From: Cyclobacteriaceae bacterium
GTDB taxonomy: Bacteria > Bacteroidota > Bacteroidia > Cytophagales > Cyclobacteriaceae
Length of the DNA stretch: 60,210 nt
Assembly (NCBI GenBank): GCA_020436125.1
Contig: JAGQYK010000005.1
Span: 39,342 to 99,551, forward strand
Direction: 5' to 3'
Under the pieces are notes generated by a model. It searched no databases, had not been told where the DNA came from, and saw only the letters and a program-made list of their open reading frames with translations. The position numbers were made by a program, and so were the translations under genes. This document shows, piece by piece, positions 1-9,336 of the stretch; the first letter of the stretch is position 1; each line of letters starts with the position of its first letter.

Positions 1-531
1 CTGGATAACCCTAGTAATGGAGAATATCATTTCGGTGAACATGAGGTAGCTAAATATTCTGAACGTCAGCGTGCCCAATTAAGAAAAGGTTCTATCGGTT
101 TTGTGTTTCAGAGCTTTAACCTGATTGATGAACTTACCGTATTTGAAAACGTTGAACTTCCATTGCTGTATTTGAAAGTTCCTTCCAGTGAAAGGAAAAC
201 CAAAGTAGAAGAAGTTCTTGAGCGAATGAATATCATGCATCGCAGAAATCACTTCCCACAGCAATTGTCAGGTGGTCAGCAGCAAAGAGTAGCGATTTCA
301 AGAGCCATTGTGGCAAAACCGAAGGTAATTTTGGCGGATGAGCCAACTGGAAATCTTGACTCTGCCAATGGCGAAGAGGTAATGAAATTATTATCTCAAT
401 TGAATGAAGAGGGTACTACCATTGTGATGGTAACGCACTCTCCATATGACGCAAATTATGCACACCGCGTTGTCAACTTATTTGACGGTAAGGTAGTAAC
501 TGAAAATATCAAGGAACGTTTCCACGTTTAA
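1..531 (+). CDS. ABC transporter ATP-binding protein, 5' end missing (LolD/MacB type)
   Basis: The reading frame is open from the first base of the window, so the start codon and Walker A motif lie upstream. What remains shows the Q-loop (FVFQSFNL), the ABC signature (LSGGQQQR), Walker B with its glutamate (VILADEPTGNLD) and the switch histidine (VTHS). The Q-loop form and the PTGNLD Walker B are typical of the LolD/MacB/FtsE branch, which powers FtsX-type permeases rather than substrate importers. The two permeases that follow at 740 and 3220 are its likely partners. A strong hairpin terminator lies between this gene and the first permease, so expression may be uncoupled. The family call is firm; the transported substrate is unknown. 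Confidence 0.93.
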   Translation: MDNPSNGEYHFGEHEVAKYSERQRAQLRKGSIGFVFQSFNLIDELTVFENVELPLLYLKVPSSERKTKVEEVLERMNIMHRRNHFPQQLSGGQQQRVAISRAIVAKPKVILADEPTGNLDSANGEEVMKLLSQLNEEGTTIVMVTHSPYDANYAHRVVNLFDGKVVTENIKERFHV

Positions 532-602
532 TGTGGAGCAATCGTTGTAAAAACGATTGATCAAAGAGTTCAGGGTTTGATCATCCTGATTCGTTCTCTT
601 AG

Positions 603-619
603 TTTAGGTTTAGGTTTAG
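603..619 (+). repeat. short TTTAGG tandem repeat
   Basis: Two full copies of TTTAGG and a partial third stand in tandem just after the ABC ATPase gene and directly before the terminator hairpin. This is probably a chance microsatellite. Confidence 0.5.
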
Positions 620-653
620 AATAAGGCCCTGATCCAGCGTTCAGGGCCTTATT
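620..653 (+). terminator. Rho-independent terminator after the ABC ATPase
   Basis: A perfect 13-bp stem (620-632 paired with 641-653) encloses an 8-nt loop, with AATAAGG at the base of the left arm and CCTTATT plus further T on the right arm. It closes the ATPase transcript about 90 bases after the stop codon and separates it from the first permease. Confidence 0.85.
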
Positions 654-739
654 TTGGATTGTATACTTGGTATTGCAAGGTACTTTCATGAATGCAACCT
701 TCCCATTGATTCAATGTCTTAGATGCAAATGTCGGCCTT

Positions 740-3127
740 ATGTTAAAAAACTACTTTCTGATCACCATTCGAAGTATGATGAAGAACAAACTTCACATCT
801 TCATTAATATTTCGGGTTTAGCCATAGCTGTGGCTACATGTATCGTTTCGTATTACAATTACGATTTCAATGCATCTTTTGATACCAATCATAAAAACCT
901 ATCTTCTATTTATCGGGTTAACTCAACGCGGGAATTTCAAAACCAAACAACGGCATACGGTTATGTGCCTATAGGCTTAGGTAACGCTATTAAAGAAACC
1001 GTTCCAGACGTTGATCAACTTACTCGTTATTATCCTGATAGAGCGGATTTTAGAATTGGTGATGAAATATTTTCTGAACCCTTACAATATGTTGACCCCG
1101 ACATGTTCAGCATGTTTACTTTCGATTTTATAGATGGCAAAGGAGCATCTATTGCCGAAAAGGGAACGATCATTATCAGTGAGGGGCAGGCTAGAAAATT
1201 TTTTAATGAGGTCCTTGTGGTGGGAAAGGTAATCACGCAAGTACTTGATAGTGGAAAGGTAAAGGAATACCTCATTGGTGGGGTATATAAAAACCAACCT
1301 GAGAATTCCAGTTTTGGATTTGAAGGAACCTATGTTTTGTTTGACAATTGGTTTGATGGTTCTGATCCATCTTTCAATGAAAACAGCTGGAAATCAAGAA
1401 GTCAATTATATGTTCAAATCAATGATGCATCACGCATAGCTGCAGTAGAAGGCCAGATCAAACCGTTGACTGAAAATAATAATAGGGTGAGGGAAGATTT
1501 TATTATTAAAGAATTTAAACTTGATCCGTTCGAAGGGATGGGCGTCAGGGACAGTTATAATGAAGTGCCTGGTAGCTGGACCCGGCAAGCTTCTCCATTG
1601 GCAGCAGTAGCCGGTACAGGCATGATGGGGATATTAATTCTTTTGATCGCCTGTTTTAACCTTACTAACACCTCGATTGCGATTTCTTCCGGAAGGCTCA
1701 AAGAAATTGGGATAAGAAAAGTGATGGGGAGCGAGCGCAGGCATTTAATCCTGCAGTTTATGGGAGAGACGGTGTTCATCACTTTTATAGCTTTGATTCT
1801 TGGAGGCTTATTGGCTGAATTTTTCCTCATCCCTGCATTTAATGAACTATGGGAGTTCATGAAACTGCAAACGAATTATTTTGAAACTCCAGATTTTACT
1901 TTATTCATGGTGGGCACTTTGTTCTTTGTAGCGCTCGCTGCAGGTAGCTATCCAGCATTGTATATCAGCAAATTTCAATCCATAGAAATACTTAAAGGGA
2001 AGTTAAAATTCGGTGGAACAAATCCTTTTACCAGGGTCTTGCTTACACTTCAATTTGCTATTTCGTTAGTCGGAATAGTGTGCAGCTTTGCATTTGTTGA
2101 AAATGCTAAATTTCAACGTGAATTTGATTTGGGTTTTAATAAAAGTGGAGTGGTGTACTCCAGAGTTGAAAATCAAGGTGACTATGAGGTGTATAAAAAC
2201 GAATTATCTAAGAACTCGGATATAAAGCTAATCAGTGGTACCGAGCATCATTTTTTTTCCAGCTATTATAATGACCCCATCAAGAATGGTGAAGAACAAA
2301 TTGAAGTTGACATCTTGAATGTTGGAGATGATTATATGCAGACCATCGGCCTTACTTTGTTAGAAGGGAGAAATTTCAAAAAAGATTCGGAGACAGACCG
2401 AAAGGAATCAGTAATTGTGACGGAGGGACTGGCAAGGAAATTTAATTGGCAAGATCCAATTGGTAAGGAAGTCATATGGATGGATACCGTATCTCTTTAT
2501 GTCATTGGAGTTGTTAAGGATATTTATAGTCACGGACTCTGGGACCAATTGGAGCCTACCATGTTTAGATATGGGACTGAAGATAGGATAGGCTATATAG
2601 TAGTAAACGGACCAGCTGAAAAAATTGTTGATATCAACCGTTATATGGAAAGTACATGGAATGAATTATTCCCAAACAAAATGTACAGGGGGAGATACAT
2701 GGATGAAGAGATTGTTGAAGCAAATACAGTTAATAATAACATCGTAAAAATGTTTGTTTTTCTTGGTATTGTAGCGCTGCTACTTTCTGCTACTGGATTG
2801 TTCACTATGCTTTCTTTGAATATTATTAAGCGAATGAAGGAGATCGGGGTAAGGAAGGTGCTTGGGGCCTCCATCGCCAATATTTCCAAGGTGGTTAATA
2901 TGGAGTTTGCAATAATTTTACTAATTGCAAGTGTACTTGGTATAGGAGGAGGCTATTATATGGCTAAAGCATTGATGGGTAGTATATGGGATTATTATCT
3001 CCCGGCTACAATTTCTACCCTGTTGATCTCTGTCTTTTTAATGTTATTTATTTCATTCTTGTCTATTGTTTTTAAAACATATAATGCGGCCAGGATGAAT
3101 CCCGCTAAGACATTAAGAGACGAGTAA
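740..3127 (+). CDS. ABC transporter permease, FtsX/MacB family (first of two)
   Basis: This 795-residue inner-membrane protein has the duplicated layout common in Bacteroidota. An N-terminal helix is followed by a MacB-type periplasmic domain, a three-helix FtsX domain (about residues 290-410, with GRLKEIGIRKVMG), a fourth helix, a second periplasmic domain and a second FtsX domain near the C-terminus (RMKEIGVRKVLG). The two KEIGIRKV/KEIGVRKV segments are the cytoplasmic coupling stretches seen in this family. It most likely works with the upstream ATPase. Proteins of this type handle lipoproteins, peptides or toxic compounds by mechanotransmission; the cargo here cannot be read from sequence. 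The start ATG gives a normal positively charged leader (MLKNYFLITIRSMMKNK). Confidence 0.92.
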   Translation: MLKNYFLITIRSMMKNKLHIFINISGLAIAVATCIVSYYNYDFNASFDTNHKNLSSIYRVNSTREFQNQTTAYGYVPIGLGNAIKETVPDVDQLTRYYPDRADFRIGDEIFSEPLQYVDPDMFSMFTFDFIDGKGASIAEKGTIIISEGQARKFFNEVLVVGKVITQVLDSGKVKEYLIGGVYKNQPENSSFGFEGTYVLFDNWFDGSDPSFNENSWKSRSQLYVQINDASRIAAVEGQIKPLTENNNRVREDFIIKEFKLDPFEGMGVRDSYNEVPGSWTRQASPLAAVAGTGMMGILILLIACFNLTNTSIAISSGRLKEIGIRKVMGSERRHLILQFMGETVFITFIALILGGLLAEFFLIPAFNELWEFMKLQTNYFETPDFTLFMVGTLFFVALAAGSYPALYISKFQSIEILKGKLKFGGTNPFTRVLLTLQFAISLVGIVCSFAFVENAKFQREFDLGFNKSGVVYSRVENQGDYEVYKNELSKNSDIKLISGTEHHFFSSYYNDPIKNGEEQIEVDILNVGDDYMQTIGLTLLEGRNFKKDSETDRKESVIVTEGLARKFNWQDPIGKEVIWMDTVSLYVIGVVKDIYSHGLWDQLEPTMFRYGTEDRIGYIVVNGPAEKIVDINRYMESTWNELFPNKMYRGRYMDEEIVEANTVNNNIVKMFVFLGIVALLLSATGLFTMLSLNIIKRMKEIGVRKVLGASIANISKVVNMEFAIILLIASVLGIGGGYYMAKALMGSIWDYYLPATISTLLISVFLMLFISFLSIVFKTYNAARMNPAKTLRDE

Positions 3128-3219
3128 AAAAAATATTAAAATCTCTGTAACGTATCGATAAGGTTAAGCGTCTTAGGGCAAAGTGGTTTTCTAATTGATT
3201 TTATTAATGTTTTAATGCC

Positions 3220-5625
3220 ATGATAAGAAACTATCTAAAGGTTGCTGTACGTAATATATTAAAATATAAATTTTTTTCAGCGATAAATATATTTGGATTA
3301 TCAATAGGAATAACATGTTGTCTTTTCATTTTTATCTACGTGTTCGATGAGCTAAGTTATGATCGCTTTCATAAGGATGTTGATCAAACTTACAGAGTGG
3401 GTTTATTCGGAAGAATGGCAGGCCAAGAGTTTAATACTGCGAGTTCAAGTTGGCCGGTAGGAGAGACCATGCAGGAAGAAATACCTGGAGTAGAATCATC
3501 CTTGAGGCTATGGCCACGGTCTTTACCAATTGTTTTTAAGTATGAGGATAAATCTTTTTCTGAAAAGGAAATAATTTACGCTGATTCCAATTTTTTTGAG
3601 TTCTTCAGTTTTAATCTATTGCAAGGTGACCCTAGCACTGTGCTAAAAGAACCAAATTCAATTGTGCTAACGCCAACCTTTGCCAGTAAATACTTTGGAG
3701 ACGAAGATCCAATTGGAAAAATACTATCAATGGGAACGGATGGCAGGGCCTTAAAGGTTACTGGATTGGTGGCTCCGGCCCCAGGAAATTCCCATTTTCA
3801 CTATGGGGCAATTATCTCGTTTATGACTGCAAAGGGTCAACTTTTTGAGGGTTGGACTGGGAATTCGCTACAGACCTATGTGAAGTTGAACGACAAAATT
3901 ACAATGAGTGAGACCAATACTAAATTGGATGATATTGTAGCTAAGTATGTGGGGCAAGAGGTAGAGCAGGGGTTGGGTATTACTTTTAAAGAGTTTAAAG
4001 AGAATGGTGGTGAATATAAGTATTACTTGTATCCTATGGCTGATACGCATCTCAATTCTCCGACTCAAGATGACATGGAACCTAATGGTGAAATGAAGTA
4101 CGTCTATATTTTCTCGCTTATTGGAGGGTTTATATTAATTATTGCCTGTATTAATTTTATGAATCTTAGCACTGCCAAATCTTCAAGTCGGGCAAAGGAA
4201 GTGGGATTAAGAAAAACACTTGGTTCTTTACGGTCTCAAATGATTTGGCAGTTTTTGGCGGAGTCAGTTGTTTATAGCCTAATTGCTATGGTCATTGCAT
4301 TGAGCCTTACCTATTTGTTGATGCCTTATTTCAATCTCTTATCAGGTAAGCAGCTTTCTTTCGAATCGCTTTTTAATATCAAATTGATTATTGGTGCGGT
4401 GGTAATGGTTTTATTTGTGGGGTTAGTAGCTGGAAGTTATCCTGCATTTTATCTCACCTCATTTAATGCAGTTGAAGTACTTAAGGGAAAACTACGTGCA
4501 GGCATGAAAAGTAAAGGGGTAAGAAGTTCGTTGGTTGTAGTTCAGTTTGCCATTTCCATATTTTTGATCATCGCTACTGCTATTGTACTTCAGCAATTAG
4601 AATATTTGCAATCCAAAAACCTGGGCCTTGACAAACAAAATGTAATTATCGTACAGAATGCCCGCAAATTGGGGAACAGCCGTCAAGCTTTCAAAAATAG
4701 TGTGCAGCAAATACCTGGTGTGGAAATTACCAGTTACACCAACAATGCTTTCCCAGGGGTAAATAATACTACAGTGTTTAAGACAAGAGGTTCTGAGCAG
4801 GAGCAATTATCCGGAACCTACTATGCGGATTATGATCACCTTGATGTCCTAAAGTTTGAAATGAAGGACGGCAGATTCTTTTCCCGCGATTACCTAAGTG
4901 ATAGCAGTGCGGTGATTGTAAATGAAGCAGCAGTAAAGCAGTTTGGTTGGGAAAATCCTGTGAATGAAGAACTGATCAGTTTCAACGGCCCAGAACCTCA
5001 AACGCTAAAAGTGATTGGAGTGGTTAAGAATTTTAACTTTGAGTCATTAAAATCTGAAGTACGCCCGCTAATAATTGCATTTACCGAACAATCTAATTTT
5101 TTATTAGTTCGCTATTCTGGTACTCCGGAGACTGTAATCAACTCGCTACAGGGTATATGGAATCAACAGGCTGGAGGAGACCCATTTGAATACACCTTTC
5201 TTGATCAGGACTTTGATGCCCTTTTCAGAGCAGAGCAAAGGCTAAAGAATATCTTTATGCTGTTTGCCGGACTAGCTGTATTTATAGCATGCCTCGGTCT
5301 TTTCGCTTTGGCAGCGTTTATAACTGAACAGCGGACCAAAGAGATCGGGATAAGAAAGGCAATGGGGGCTACAGTTCCCAATCTTACACTACTCTTATCT
5401 AGAGAATTTACAATTTTAGTCTTGATATCGTTTATTCCCGCTGCTCTTGCCGGATACTATTTTACCAGTAATTGGTTGCAAGATTTCGCCTATCGGATAA
5501 GCATCAACCCGTTGATATTTATAGTTAGTGGTATGATCGCTTTTGCAGTGGCATGGGCCACTGTAGGGTTCCAGGCAATCAAAGCTGCTCGGGCAAACCC
5601 TGTCCACTCTCTTCGATATGAGTAA
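3220..5625 (+). CDS. ABC transporter permease, FtsX/MacB family (second of two)
   Basis: This 801-residue protein is a diverged paralogue of its upstream neighbour with the same order: N-terminal helix, MacB-type periplasmic domain, FtsX domain (SRAKEVGLRKTLG), helix, second periplasmic domain and final FtsX domain (QRTKEIGIRKAMG). It ends in the family's typical ARANPVHSLRYE tail. The 92-base gap to the first permease has no clear terminator, so the two are probably co-transcribed and may form a heterodimer. Tandem paralogous permeases with a separate ATPase are common in Cytophagales genomes. The substrate is unknown. Confidence 0.92.
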   Translation: MIRNYLKVAVRNILKYKFFSAINIFGLSIGITCCLFIFIYVFDELSYDRFHKDVDQTYRVGLFGRMAGQEFNTASSSWPVGETMQEEIPGVESSLRLWPRSLPIVFKYEDKSFSEKEIIYADSNFFEFFSFNLLQGDPSTVLKEPNSIVLTPTFASKYFGDEDPIGKILSMGTDGRALKVTGLVAPAPGNSHFHYGAIISFMTAKGQLFEGWTGNSLQTYVKLNDKITMSETNTKLDDIVAKYVGQEVEQGLGITFKEFKENGGEYKYYLYPMADTHLNSPTQDDMEPNGEMKYVYIFSLIGGFILIIACINFMNLSTAKSSSRAKEVGLRKTLGSLRSQMIWQFLAESVVYSLIAMVIALSLTYLLMPYFNLLSGKQLSFESLFNIKLIIGAVVMVLFVGLVAGSYPAFYLTSFNAVEVLKGKLRAGMKSKGVRSSLVVVQFAISIFLIIATAIVLQQLEYLQSKNLGLDKQNVIIVQNARKLGNSRQAFKNSVQQIPGVEITSYTNNAFPGVNNTTVFKTRGSEQEQLSGTYYADYDHLDVLKFEMKDGRFFSRDYLSDSSAVIVNEAAVKQFGWENPVNEELISFNGPEPQTLKVIGVVKNFNFESLKSEVRPLIIAFTEQSNFLLVRYSGTPETVINSLQGIWNQQAGGDPFEYTFLDQDFDALFRAEQRLKNIFMLFAGLAVFIACLGLFALAAFITEQRTKEIGIRKAMGATVPNLTLLLSREFTILVLISFIPAALAGYYFTSNWLQDFAYRISINPLIFIVSGMIAFAVAWATVGFQAIKAARANPVHSLRYE

Positions 5626-6079
5626 ATCAAAATATCATTATTTAGTGGCAAAATAATACCCTCGGTAAATTTTCATATCTATTTTTTTTATTAAGAAAAA
5701 GCCTCGTGAAGCCCATGTGGAGAGAATACTACCACTTGTGGTACGTGCGGCATCATTTTATCGCTATACGGTCTAAAATGGCATAAAACGGTACCCCCCC
5801 AAATCGTGTTATTATTTTGGCTTTCTTAAAATACAGAAATTGCATTACATTAAATTACCATTAGTAATATTCACATAATGCTAAAATAGGTTGTTATAGA
5901 AGATTTTGATTTTTAAATTCATATCAACCTAACCTAAACCTTACATCAAATGAATAATCCAAATAGCTTGAAATTCATTGGCATGCCCTAGCATCTGGGG
6001 CATTGTCGATCAATGATGATTGTACCAATATGGTACAGTGACCACCTCATCTTTTATTATTAACCTTAACCCAAGTACT
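5626..6079 (+). other. 454-base intergenic region holding the susC-like leader
   Basis: No coding region is apparent. The first half is AT-rich and holds an imperfect dyad TACCAC-TT-GTGGTA at 5730-5743 and a C7 run near 5793. The second half, just before the SusC-like gene, has two compact hairpins, described in the next entry. A TAnnTTTG promoter could not be identified with confidence. Confidence 0.6.
5983..6037 (+). promoter_or_regulatory. two hairpins in the 5' leader of the SusC-like gene
   Basis: The first hairpin pairs ATGCCC (5983-5988) with GGGCAT (5998-6003). The second pairs TGTACC (6021-6026) with GGTACA (6032-6037) around a 5-nt loop. They lie 43-97 bases upstream of the chosen start codon, so they would be in the mRNA leader if transcription begins further up. 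A role in translation control or RNA stability is an inference. Confidence 0.4.
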
Positions 6080-9000
6080 ATGTTAAAACTGTACAACAAG
6101 AAGTTGTTCAATTCCTTCCTTATTTTGGTAGGATTGAGCTTTGCAAGCTTCGCCACCCTGGCCCAGGGTTCAATATCGGGTACGATTACCGATGCGGAGA
6201 CCGGAGATCCGGTACCGGGAGTGAATATTTTCATTCCTTCTCTTGCAAAGGGTACGCTTTCGAACGTTGACGGAACTTATCAGATTTCTGATATTCCCAA
6301 CGGATCCTACAAAGTGGTAGGAAGTTTTATTGGTTACCGCAACATGGAAGAAAATGTTTCGGTGAATAACAACTCTCAAACTTTGAATTTTGCACTGGAG
6401 ACCAGTACTACACAATTGAGCGAAATTGTAGTAACAGGTACAGGTGGCCCGATGGAGAAAAGGAAGATTGGTAACGCGGTAGGTATTATTTCTACTGAAT
6501 CGCTTTCAAATGCCCCCATCACTTCATTCTCTGACTTACTTCAGGGTCGTGAGCCGGGTATGGTTTCTATACCAGGTGGTGGATTGACTGGAGAAGGAGC
6601 TCAGATCAGAATTAGAGGATCTGCCAGTTTATCTCAATTGAACGAGCCAATCATTATTATTGATGGAGTTCGTATTGACAATGGCGGTGGATTTGGTGCT
6701 GGTGGATTTGCCGGAAACGGTGGAGGCGGTACTTCTCGTTTGGACGACATCAACCCTGAGTCGATAGCTCGTATTGAGATTCTAAAAGGTGCTGCTGCTG
6801 CTACTCTATATGGTACAGAAGCAAGTAATGGTGTAATCCAGATATTTACAAAAAGAGGAGCTACAGGAGCCCCTAAGTTTGATGTAAAGTTAGCCAAGGG
6901 TATCATAACGTATCCAAAAAATCGCTACCCAGATAACGTGGGGTGGGCAAGAGATGCGACACAGGCATCAACAATGCAATCTGTTTTGGGCGGAACTGTT
7001 GTACCCTACCAATTAGTAGAAAGAAACTTTACGGAGGATTTATTTGAAACTGGATCAAACACAGAAGCCTCAGTTGCTGCTTCTGGCGGAACAAATGCAG
7101 TTACCTATTATGTAACTGGCCGATTCTATGATGAGGATGGTCCGTTTGGAGGTAAGGATAATAGAGGCTATAAACCTGGGCAAGCAACATTGGCTGAAGA
7201 CTTAATGAAGCGTGTTCAATTGAATGCCAATGTGGGTATTATTCCATCTGGTAAGACCAAGATCAACATTGTTACTGGTTACAATAAAACTGCATTCTCG
7301 TCACTTCAAACGAACAACAACATTTATGCTGTAGGTTCATTGGCGCAGTTTAGTAAGCCAGAAAGGGTTGCTGCTAATAATCTAACAGGAACTGCAGCAT
7401 TTGCAACGGTAAACGAGTCGATGCAGCAAACAGTTACGCAAAATGTAAATCACTATAATGGAAGTGTAAATGTTAACTATAACCCTATTCCATGGTTGAT
7501 TTTAGATGCTGTTGTTGGGGTCGATTACTCGAGCTCTATTGCTGAAAACTATAGACCGTTCGGTTGGAATATTGATGCATTTGGTAACAGCGAGCCAGAC
7601 GGTTCAAAAGCTTATACCAATCGCGATTTTATTGCCACTTCAATGCAGTTCAATGCGTCTGCAACAAATAAAATCAGTGACAATATCGAATCTGACTTTA
7701 TTGTCGGTTCGCAGTTGATACAGCAAAAGACCAGCATTTTCTCTGGAAATGGAGTTGCTTTTCCTGGCCCTGGATTTGCCGTTGCCGGAGCAGGAGCTAA
7801 CAAGGATATCTATCAATTCTTTTCGGAAACGATTAATGCTGGAGTATATGCTCAGGAGCAAATAGGCATTAATGATCATTTATTTATAACACTTGGTGCT
7901 CGTTTAGATGCACACAGTGCATTTGGTTCTAATTTCAATGCACAGTTTTATCCAAAGGTCGCTGCATCTTACGTAGTATCTGATGCCCCTTACTGGCCTG
8001 GAAATTTAGGCCCGATTAGCTCATTACAGTTCAAAGGATCTTTTGGTCAGTCTGGTCTTCAGCCTGGAGCATTTGATGCCCAAACAACCTACAGGGCGAT
8101 TGCTTCTACAACCGGTGCGGGTATTGCTCCTCAAAACTTAGGTAACCCCGATTTGAAGCCTGAAGTATCAGCAGAGTTGGAAGTGGGTACAAGTATTGGT
8201 TTATGGAACGGTAAATTGACATTTGATGCCACTTACTGGGATAGAACGGTTACTGATGCCTTGTTTGCTCAGCAATTCCCATTGTCCGGTGGATGGAGAC
8301 AGCCACAACTTGTAAATATTGGAGAGCTAGCAGCAAAAGGTATGGAATTGGGGCTAACAGCCACGGTTGTTAATACAGGTGACCTTAAAGTTGATATTTT
8401 TGCTAATGCCGCCTACCTGAATGAGGAAGTTATTAGTTTGGGTGGTGCACCTCCTGTAAAAGTAGGAGGAAGTTACCCACGATATAGAAACTTCTTGGTA
8501 GAAGGATACTCTCCTGGAGCCAATTTTGGTGTAAAGCTACTTGATGTTCCAGATGGCTTCTTGCCTTTGGATTATAATAGCGATGGTAACCCAGACTCTA
8601 GAGCAGAAGTAGTTAGTTATTTAGGAACTTTGCCTCTTGGGGCTTCACTACCTACGACTACTTCAATTGTTATGCTGGATGAAAATTATACCACTGCAGG
8701 CGAGCAATCGGTGTCTGGTCATTTCCTGGGTAAGACAACCCCAGATTGGCAAGGGGCGATTGGAGGAACCGTTACATACAAGAATTTTGTTTTACGGACT
8801 AATTTTGAATACCGAACAGGAAATTACTATGTGAATAACCTTACTGCCGCTTTCCGTCAGGCCAATGGTACTATTGGACGTAACCTTCCGAACTCAGCCC
8901 GTGTAGAAAGAGACTATTACACTGGAGGTGTAGATGCTAGCTTCAACCCACAATTAAGCGGTGAGGTGAGAGCAGCAGCGGTTGAGGAATGGGTAAATGA

Positions 9001-9325
9001 AATCTTAGCTCTTTCTCCTTTTGCTGGTATGAATACTATTGAAAAAGCTGATTTTGTAAGATGGAGAGAGTTGAGTTTAACGTATAAGTTCCCTAGATCT
9101 TTTACTGATAAATTAGGATTAAGCAATGGTTCATTTACTACCTCGGCAAAGAATCTTGCATTGTGGACTCCTTATTCTGGAGTTGACCCTGAAATCAACG
9201 TATTTGGTAGAGGTGGAAGTGGAAGTGGAACAAGTAATACTGATCAAAATTTTGGTCAGGGAGTTGAGGCATTCGGATGGGCTATCCCTACTTCAATTAT
9301 CTTCACTCTAAAAGTTGGATTCTAA
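6080..9325 (+). CDS. SusC/RagA-family TonB-linked outer membrane protein
   Basis: The chosen ATG gives a signal peptide (MLKLYNKKLFNSF...FATLAQG) that an earlier in-frame start would bury. The mature protein begins with a carboxypeptidase-regulatory-like domain (GSISGTITDAETGDPVPGVN), then an SEIVVTGTG segment, a TonB plug domain (GREPGMVSIPGG, IIIDGVRIDNG, IARIEILKGAAAATLYG) and a long beta-barrel ending in an aromatic residue (LKVGF), as expected for Bam-inserted barrels. At 1081 residues it has normal SusC length. It forms the TonB-powered channel through the outer membrane with the SusD-like lipoprotein that follows after 11 bases. No glycoside hydrolase or protease gene is linked, so the ligand is not evident. 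Confidence 0.96.
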   Translation: MLKLYNKKLFNSFLILVGLSFASFATLAQGSISGTITDAETGDPVPGVNIFIPSLAKGTLSNVDGTYQISDIPNGSYKVVGSFIGYRNMEENVSVNNNSQTLNFALETSTTQLSEIVVTGTGGPMEKRKIGNAVGIISTESLSNAPITSFSDLLQGREPGMVSIPGGGLTGEGAQIRIRGSASLSQLNEPIIIIDGVRIDNGGGFGAGGFAGNGGGGTSRLDDINPESIARIEILKGAAAATLYGTEASNGVIQIFTKRGATGAPKFDVKLAKGIITYPKNRYPDNVGWARDATQASTMQSVLGGTVVPYQLVERNFTEDLFETGSNTEASVAASGGTNAVTYYVTGRFYDEDGPFGGKDNRGYKPGQATLAEDLMKRVQLNANVGIIPSGKTKINIVTGYNKTAFSSLQTNNNIYAVGSLAQFSKPERVAANNLTGTAAFATVNESMQQTVTQNVNHYNGSVNVNYNPIPWLILDAVVGVDYSSSIAENYRPFGWNIDAFGNSEPDGSKAYTNRDFIATSMQFNASATNKISDNIESDFIVGSQLIQQKTSIFSGNGVAFPGPGFAVAGAGANKDIYQFFSETINAGVYAQEQIGINDHLFITLGARLDAHSAFGSNFNAQFYPKVAASYVVSDAPYWPGNLGPISSLQFKGSFGQSGLQPGAFDAQTTYRAIASTTGAGIAPQNLGNPDLKPEVSAELEVGTSIGLWNGKLTFDATYWDRTVTDALFAQQFPLSGGWRQPQLVNIGELAAKGMELGLTATVVNTGDLKVDIFANAAYLNEEVISLGGAPPVKVGGSYPRYRNFLVEGYSPGANFGVKLLDVPDGFLPLDYNSDGNPDSRAEVVSYLGTLPLGASLPTTTSIVMLDENYTTAGEQSVSGHFLGKTTPDWQGAIGGTVTYKNFVLRTNFEYRTGNYYVNNLTAAFRQANGTIGRNLPNSARVERDYYTGGVDASFNPQLSGEVRAAAVEEWVNEILALSPFAGMNTIEKADFVRWRELSLTYKFPRSFTDKLGLSNGSFTTSAKNLALWTPYSGVDPEINVFGRGGSGSGTSNTDQNFGQGVEAFGWAIPTSIIFTLKVGF

Positions 9326-9336
9326 ATTTGAAGATT

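Noticed and set aside
5787-5802. Promoter or invertible element around the C7 run
   Set aside because: No flanking inverted repeats or recombinase gene are present, and the run is a simple homopolymer.
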